64,000 nucleotides of DNA. Source: Talinum fruticosum (taxonomy: Eukaryota; Streptophyta; Magnoliopsida; Caryophyllales; Talinaceae). The translations under genes and the position numbers were made by a program. Positions 60,278 through 64,000 of this stretch are shown piece by piece; the first letter of the stretch is position 1; every line of letters starts with the position of its first letter. The stretch is from contig JAITYX010000053.1 in NCBI GenBank assembly GCA_021018815.1, positions 248,001-312,000 on the forward strand, in the 5' to 3' direction. The notes under the pieces were generated by a model, which searched no databases, had not been told where the DNA came from, and worked only from the letters and a program-made list of their open reading frames with translations.

Positions 60278-60400
60278 GACCTGGGCAACGGGCCGGGTCG
60301 GATTGGGTTGGGCCTGTCCATTTACTTAACTGGTTGGGTTGGGCAGCAACTTTTTTAAATGGGTCGGGCCGGGTTATGGGTCAAATGGCCCTGACCACCC
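60278..60400. mobile_element. Possible hAT-like terminus
   Basis: TAGACCTGGGCAACGGGCC near 60278, followed by GGGTCGG/GGGTTGGGC strings, resembles the start of GC-rich non-autonomous hAT elements. No matching second end was found. Confidence 0.3.
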
Positions 60401-60408
60401 AAGGCCCA

Positions 60409-60612
60409 CCCAAAATACCCACCACAGGTACCCCCACAGGCTGTGGGGCAGGCCGTGGTGGCCAGCAGCGATTTACTTAACCCAAAATACCCACCGCAGG
60501 TGCCCCCACAGGCTGTGGGGCTGGCCGTGGTGGCCAGCAGCAATTTATTTAACCCAAAATACCCACCGCGGGTGCTCCCATAGGCCGTGGGAAGGTCCGT
60601 GGAGACCTCCAA
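60409..60612. repeat. 72-bp minisatellite, almost three units
   Basis: Units start at 60409, 60481 and 60553 with CCCAAAATACCCACC. Units 1 and 2 are nearly identical; unit 3 is more diverged and partial. 72 is a multiple of three, so ORFs with 24-residue repeats run through on both strands; no sign that they are translated. Confidence 0.9.
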
Positions 60613-60624
60613 AGAAATTTTGGA

Positions 60625-61790
60625 CTACCACAACCTGAGGGCTTTGTCCCGTGATGCTTGTACTGATCTTGGTTTGATATAAACCATAGTGCTCATAAAC
60701 ATCCCACCACACCCTGCATGTTTAACAATCCATATCACGAAGATCCATGGGGATAACATTCGGCAGGTGAAGGGACCCCGCAGGGGGAGAATCGATCCAC
60801 TAGTGGTACAGCAGAAGTAAAAGACGATAAGCTTACTAAGATGAAACAGCAGCAACCCAAGTAGCATATACTCCATCTTTCACTCTGCAAATAAGTAAAT
60901 ACTCAACTGTATCAATAAGAGAAGACATATTGGAACTTAGGCTGTATAACACAGTGGATCCTGCCCAAACAAGGTTTGTCAAAATCCAGAAGTATACTTC
61001 AATTTAAAATGCACACAAAAGCCTCCACCTTCTAATGGCAAACTGCATACTCCGAGTCTCAGGCAACATCAAATTGCCTGCTCCCACAAGAATTTCCTAG
61101 GAATAGTGGATCCACACCCTCAAAATTTAATTTTTCAAAAGAAAAAGGAACCATATCAACAAGAAACACTCTCATTCTCCAAAAAGCTATAGATTCAACA
61201 TATCCCATACTTCAATTTACTGATTATACCAGAGACTGAAGTTTTTATCGAAAATTATTTTTAGCTCTTTATAAAAGCCTTCAAGTGCATTTACCTTCCC
61301 TCCCCTCTTCCCCAAGCCTTCAGAACCTAAATTTAGCTCTTTATATGTTTGGAGGCATTCAAAAATCTCCCAAAACTTAAAAACACATCCAATTTGACGT
61401 TTCCTTCGCTGCTTTCGATATGTCAATTATAGGTTATTGCGCTCCTTCACCCTTATTCATCACGAGTCTCTCTTTCCCCTTCGCTTACTATCATTCCTAT
61501 ACCTTCCTTCCTTCCTTATACTCCAATTATCTCGCTGGCTCTCTCTCTTAGATTATTTCCGATGGTACGTCAAGATATGACAAATGTATGGCTACTTAAA
61601 TTTAGTCACAATAACATTGGAGGGCTTCGCGGAAATCAAACAGAAGCAACGAAAAACCCTAGAACAAGAATTGAAGAGAATCGATTAAGGGACTTACCTT
61701 GAACAATTGGGTAAAAATCTAGGCAAACTTCCTGGTTAGAGGAATAATACGATTCTGCTATGGGAATTTGAACGATTCAGAGAGAGAGAG
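60625..61790 (-). CDS. Possible host gene: leader exon, 813-bp intron, 83-codon ORF
   Basis: On the - strand a CT-rich leader (61790-61698) ends in CAAG followed by GTAAGT (61697-61692), a strong donor. A good acceptor, TTTGCAG at about 60891-60885, precedes an ATG at 60876-60874 that opens 83 codons (MEYMLLGLLLFHLSKLIVFYF start) to a TAG at 60625. The protein would have two hydrophobic segments (residues 4-21 and about 42-52), so a small membrane protein is possible. I do not recognise the family. The ORF may be only the first coding exon: GTAAGC at about residue 14 could be another donor. The minisatellite and microsatellite lie downstream, and a SIRE-type element sits in the leader, so the gene may be dead. 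Confidence 0.35.
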
Positions 61791-61795
61791 AGAGA

Positions 61796-63367
61796 TGAAG
61801 GTTTGCTCGGGAGAGTTTGAGTCACCCTAGAGGGGGTGAATAGGGTGAAGAAGGATTTTCGTAGAAATTCAAACTCTTTTGCCAAATAAAATACAGAGAT
61901 GGATTCTGAGTCAAAAACAGAGTATGGACTCGGAAATGCTGCTTAGAGTAATGTGGCAAATTAAATAAAGACTTTAAGACAGTCTGAGTCTAGAATGAAC
62001 TCAGAATGTAAACACTTAGAGATTACGTGGAAACCCTCCTGGGGCAGAAAACCACGGACCGTGCTACTCCAAGCAAGAAGTCAAATTCACTATTTTGAGT
62101 CCACAAAATACCGTGAACTGACTGAACCCAAGTTGCTCCCTTAGACAACTCTTGACAAGTTTTCCTAGACTCAGAAATTCCCTTATCTGATCTAGTACTT
62201 CCTAGCTGAGATAACCCTTACAGCTAGGGACAACTAAGCTGAGTTAACCTTTACAGCTTAGTCAAGGGACCTTACAGAGAAAGTAAGAAAGTGTTTGTAA
62301 CTAAGTACAAGACCTTACAACTCAGAAAGTAATGAATTTCAGAGTGGGAGTTGTAAGTAGAAGATTGAGAGTAAATACAATGACTTTGCTCAAGTACGTG
62401 TATTAACAATAATTTCGGCAATCTTCAAGTCTTGTAAGTTGGCTTCTATTTATAGATGACCAAGCAGAGTAGCCGTTATCTTCATCTGCTGACTGAGAGT
62501 TCTTTGTAACCGTTGACAAAAGCTTTGTGAGTCACTCAGAAAGTATCCGTTGTGATATGAACGTTGGACAACGGTTTAACTCTCTTGGAAGTCCCAAAAC
62601 CATTGGCGGTGTCTTGAAAGATAAGGTGGAAACCTCCGTTAAGCTTGGGTTCCAATTTTCCAGATTTGGAAACAGACAGCCCTGACACAATCTTTTGGGA
62701 CTCGGAGCGAGAGAAGGTGAAAAGCCATGTCTGCTGGTGATTTGACGTTCTAAAGCCGGTTACTTTTGTAGTTTGAAAAGTGTATCCTCGTTTGAATAAC
62801 CTACAAAAGTAAATCAATTTTGGTTCTCAAAGTATAAAATACTTTGGTCCAAAATTAGACACAGATAATAAAATAATTACGATGATTAAGCAACTAATTA
62901 TCTGAGTCCGAAAAGAAATGGAATTTTCTGAGTCTAATATCCATGTGACTCAAAATTCCATCTGACTTAGTCTAAGCAAAGAATCAAGTTACATGAAGAA
63001 TATCAGAGTGAAATAACTTGATATAGACTAAGCATGAATTAGACTAGAAGCACCGACTTCAACAAGATAGAACAAATAACATAAAGTCAGATCTGAGCGG
63101 AAAACTAGTCTAAACATTGAACGATATATCTAAGCACCGAGGGACTCGGAACTGAGTGAGACACACATATACGTTTTTGAGTCACTCAAGAATAAGCAAG
63201 AAAATCATGAAGTAAGTGCTGTATCACTTAGATAAGATACCATATCACTCAGAAAAGTTTCTAAGGTACAAAGAATGCCTTGGAATCAAAACTCTATAAG
63301 TAAGCAATTGTTATACCTGATTCCGTTCATACAACTCAGAAAGTGTTGTGCGGTGTCCGAGTCTTCA
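61796..63367 (-). repeat. SIRE-type LTR, 3' copy of the right-hand element
   Basis: 1572 bp, TGAAGGTTTGC to GTCTTCA on the + strand. TATA box on the - strand at 62447-62454. Followed by ATCTCCCCTTTTTGATG, the reverse of the polypurine tract. Confidence 0.92.
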
Positions 63368-63594
63368 ATCTCCCCTTTTTGATGAAAGGCATTCCATACT
63401 TAGACAGAAACTTTTCTTTTGGATAAAAGCACATTAAGTCAGATGAGTAAAGCAAGCTTAATGTATCAGAGCATGAAATGAGATATGCTTTAACAATGAA
63501 ATAATGTTAACTCAGAATTGGTTGCTGTAAACGTAGATAGAAATGAAGAGGAATCATTAATTCATTAAAAATTAAAGAGAATACACAGAAGGAG

Positions 63595-63672
63595 AGGGAA
63601 GGCTCCCCTAAACAAGACAGAGGGAAGGCTCCCCTAAACAAGACAGAGGGAAGGCTCCCCTAAATAAGACAA
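63595..63672 (-). repeat. 26-bp tandem repeat, three units, in the SIRE-type tail
   Basis: Units at 63595, 63621 and 63647, each AGGGAAGGCTCCCCTAAA followed by a short tail. The corresponding position in the tails at 5160-5600 and 7330-7790 has a single copy, so this expansion is specific to the right-hand element. Confidence 0.9.
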
Positions 63673-64000
63673 CAAGTTTTTCTGACTCTATTTCTCCCCC
63701 TTGCCTTTCAGCAAAAACAACAACAAAAAAAGAAGGGAAGAAAAAAACAATTAGTACAACTTTGATGTCTGGACAAAAGAAAGAAGTAGAAATCTCTCGA
63801 GAAAGAAGAATCGGCGGACCGAGGAATTGTGACTCGGTGCATGGTGCCTACGAGGGAGAGGGGGATGCTTGAGTGGAGGCGGAGGGATTGGAGGTTCACC
63901 GGCGCTGATAAGATCTTGACGATGTGCTTGAGCGCGGCAGAGGAGAACCGGTATGATCGTCAAGGGCTCAGCTCCGAGTGGCTGACCCAGAACGAGTGGA
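63673..64000 (-). pseudogene. End of the SIRE-type third ORF region, partial
   Basis: Reverse-strand homologue of 5040-5310: the sequence around MHRVTIPR and HRQDLISAGEPP matches that region in shifted frames. It continues beyond the window. Confidence 0.6.

Larger units (their letters stand above)
61796..64000 (-). mobile_element. SIRE-type element, 3' end, running off the window
   Basis: LTR at 61796-63367, then polypurine tract, 3' tail and the end of the third ORF region on the - strand. The left boundary abuts AGAGA in a (GA)n run. The rest lies right of the window. Orientation is opposite to the element at 1-7192. Confidence 0.9.

Noticed and set aside
60339..60638. ORFs with 24-residue repeats rich in Trp/His
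   Set aside because: Produced by the 72-bp minisatellite, open on both strands; no start context or homology recognised.
63595..63672. Three regularly repeated units as a CRISPR-like array
   Set aside because: Units are contiguous with no spacers, in a plant retrotransposon tail.

Overview
This window is plant nuclear DNA, most likely from a eudicot with a repeat-rich genome. It holds one clearly intact host gene, a three-exon alpha-L-fucosidase of the Arabidopsis FUC1 type (26412-30393, +). A second host gene is likely but broken (60625-61790, -). Nearly everything else is LTR retrotransposons, LINEs, hAT-like elements and satellites, many nested and dated relative to each other by target-site duplications (TSDs).

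Layout. 1-9344: a decayed SIRE/Maximus-type Ty1-copia element on the + strand (integrase, RT, RNase H remnants to 2960; a separate post-pol ORF region with its own TATA box; polypurine tract; 3' LTR 5620-7192), followed by a second copy of the 3' tail plus LTR (7193-9344). 9710-12913: an L1-type LINE with a perfect 15-bp TSD that has lost its RT core. 12929-15774: AT-rich, with an (AT)n run and a Helitron-like 3' end. 15775-19500: a non-autonomous hAT-like element split by a 3.1-kb gypsy solo LTR. 20620-24680: a gypsy protease/RT fragment on the - strand, cut by a gag-protease-only copia element (20889-23373) and by a copia solo LTR (23743-24515). 26412-30393: the fucosidase gene. 30909-31400: a fold-back element and duplicated flank. 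32091-32802: a 5'-truncated LINE tail.

33587-58353 is one copia element swollen to about 24.8 kb by three insertions. (1) A chromodomain gypsy composite (34672-43607) whose two outer LTRs face in opposite directions, itself carrying a 3.2-kb gypsy solo LTR (35317-38503). (2) A 593-bp hAT-like element (46198-46790). (3) A gag-protease-only gypsy element with a tRNA-Asp-type primer site (47915-57579), itself carrying a SIRE-type solo LTR (53853-55445). Each level has a TSD, so the order of events can be read directly.

58354-61795 holds tandem repeats, Helitron-like 5' ends, a very long (GT)n microsatellite, a 72-bp minisatellite and the possible host gene. 61796-64000 is the 3' end of another SIRE-type element on the - strand, inserted in a (GA)n tract of that gene's apparent leader and running off the window.

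The genes do not form a pathway. The strongest candidates for something unusual are the inverted-LTR gypsy composite, the pol-less gypsy and copia elements, the SIRE post-pol gene with its own promoter-like sequence, and a recurrent CTG/CAG to CTCG/CGT difference between otherwise closely matched LTR copies, which may be a methylation-linked consensus artefact. All alignments and domain calls were made by eye.
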